Shown here: piece after piece, positions 63,881 to 64,000 of the stretch
Layout of the letters: each line of letters opens with the position of its first letter
Position numbering within the stretch: the first letter of the stretch is position 1
NCBI RefSeq assembly: GCF_008312895.1
Contig: NZ_VSSP01000004.1
Location: 186,001-250,000, forward strand
Origin: Luteimonas suaedae
GTDB lineage: Bacteria; Pseudomonadota; Gammaproteobacteria; Xanthomonadales; Xanthomonadaceae
Direction: 5' to 3'
Length of the DNA: 64,000 nt
Program-made: the position numbers and the translations under genes
The notes under the pieces: model-generated
The model's input: only the letters and a program-made list of their open reading frames with translations
Told to the model about the DNA's origin: nothing
Database searches by the model: none

Positions 63881-64000
63881 GGAACCCTCACGAAATCCGT
63901 CATTCTTCGGTTGCCATCCTTCGCGCCTCATCGAGGGCTTCGCCCCCCGGCCTGGCCATCCATGGCCAAGCGTTCGCAGGCGCCGCGGATGCCATTCAAG
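63881..64000. other. Edge of window upstream of nasS
   Basis: The last 120 bases contain a perfect TGGCCAT-CC-ATGGCCA palindrome (63953-63968) but no convincing gene end in any minus-strand frame. Whether nasT or another gene lies just beyond cannot be told. Confidence 0.5.

Noticed and set aside
63900-63995. A short minus-strand frame as the C-terminus of nasT
   Set aside because: The frame is closed by a stop at the window edge side and shows no ANTAR sequence.

Overview
The window is GC-rich, densely coded DNA that looks chromosomal. Gene content and protein style point to the Xanthomonadaceae (Lysobacter, Luteimonas, Stenotrophomonas, Xanthomonas). Supporting signs are a PhoP/PhoQ pair behind a small exported PepSY-like protein, a tryptophan/tyrosine degradation block, an Mrp antiporter with fused A and B subunits, an NtrC/sigma54/ANTAR-controlled nitrate assimilation operon, and many GTAG-type extragenic palindromes like the SMAG elements of Stenotrophomonas. 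There is no rRNA operon, CRISPR array, prophage or intact insertion sequence. One tRNA gene (Thr, anticodon TGT) is present.

Layout. 1-2.9 kb: end of a GFA-family protein, a DUF899 protein, a phytochelatin-synthase-like protein and a decayed gene remnant. 2.9-6.6 kb: a compact operon of a small unknown protein, a tandem KaiC-like ATPase and a GGDEF/histidine-kinase fusion, followed by a broken thioredoxin-like gene and a MASE1-PAS-GGDEF diguanylate cyclase. 9.5-25.5 kb: mostly housekeeping (dusA, an arginine-deiminase-related gene, phoPQ, mtfA, birA-coaX-SPOR, tRNA-Thr, arginase, stress lipoprotein, CsbD, trpS, MBL hydrolase, M23 peptidase). 25.8-30.3 kb: a glyoxalase-fold protein and a 2-oxoacid dehydrogenase operon (E1 alpha, E1 beta, an SH3 protein, E2). 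30.8-34.3 kb: a 1186-residue secreted nuclease. 34.5-44.7 kb: aromatic amino-acid catabolism (kynA; hppD and hmgA with a MarR regulator), AbgT and POT transporters, and a Ca2+/Na+ exchanger. 44.8-50.6 kb: the complete mrp operon. 51-54.6 kb: an epimerase-like protein, an EamA transporter, an Mpo1-like protein and purC. 54.7-63.9 kb: the nitrate assimilation cluster nasS, narK, nirB, nirD, nasA, cobA, all on the minus strand.

Functional links. The nitrate genes form one transcription unit preceded by two NtrC-type sites, a consensus sigma54 promoter, two identical ANTAR-type hexaloop hairpins and an intrinsic terminator. Nitrate uptake and reduction therefore appear gated by nitrogen limitation (NtrC) and by nitrate sensing (NasS with a presumed NasT outside the window). 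HppD and HmgA carry out successive steps of tyrosine breakdown. A MarR gene diverges from hppD, and an operator-like palindrome lies in the hppD promoter. PhoPQ and the KaiC-like operon are the other signalling nodes.

The most unusual feature is how deeply repeat families have entered genes. Extragenic palindromes and short tandem arrays supply stop codons (kynA, hmgA, the epimerase gene, mtfA, the MBL gene, E2) and encode parts of proteins (the nirD tail, the E1 beta N-terminus, the E2 linker, the DUF559 C-terminus). A DUF559 nuclease gene sits inside a near-perfect 47-bp inverted repeat between hppD and hmgA, which looks like a small mobile cassette. All functional calls come from reading the sequence and remembered family knowledge; no database search was run.
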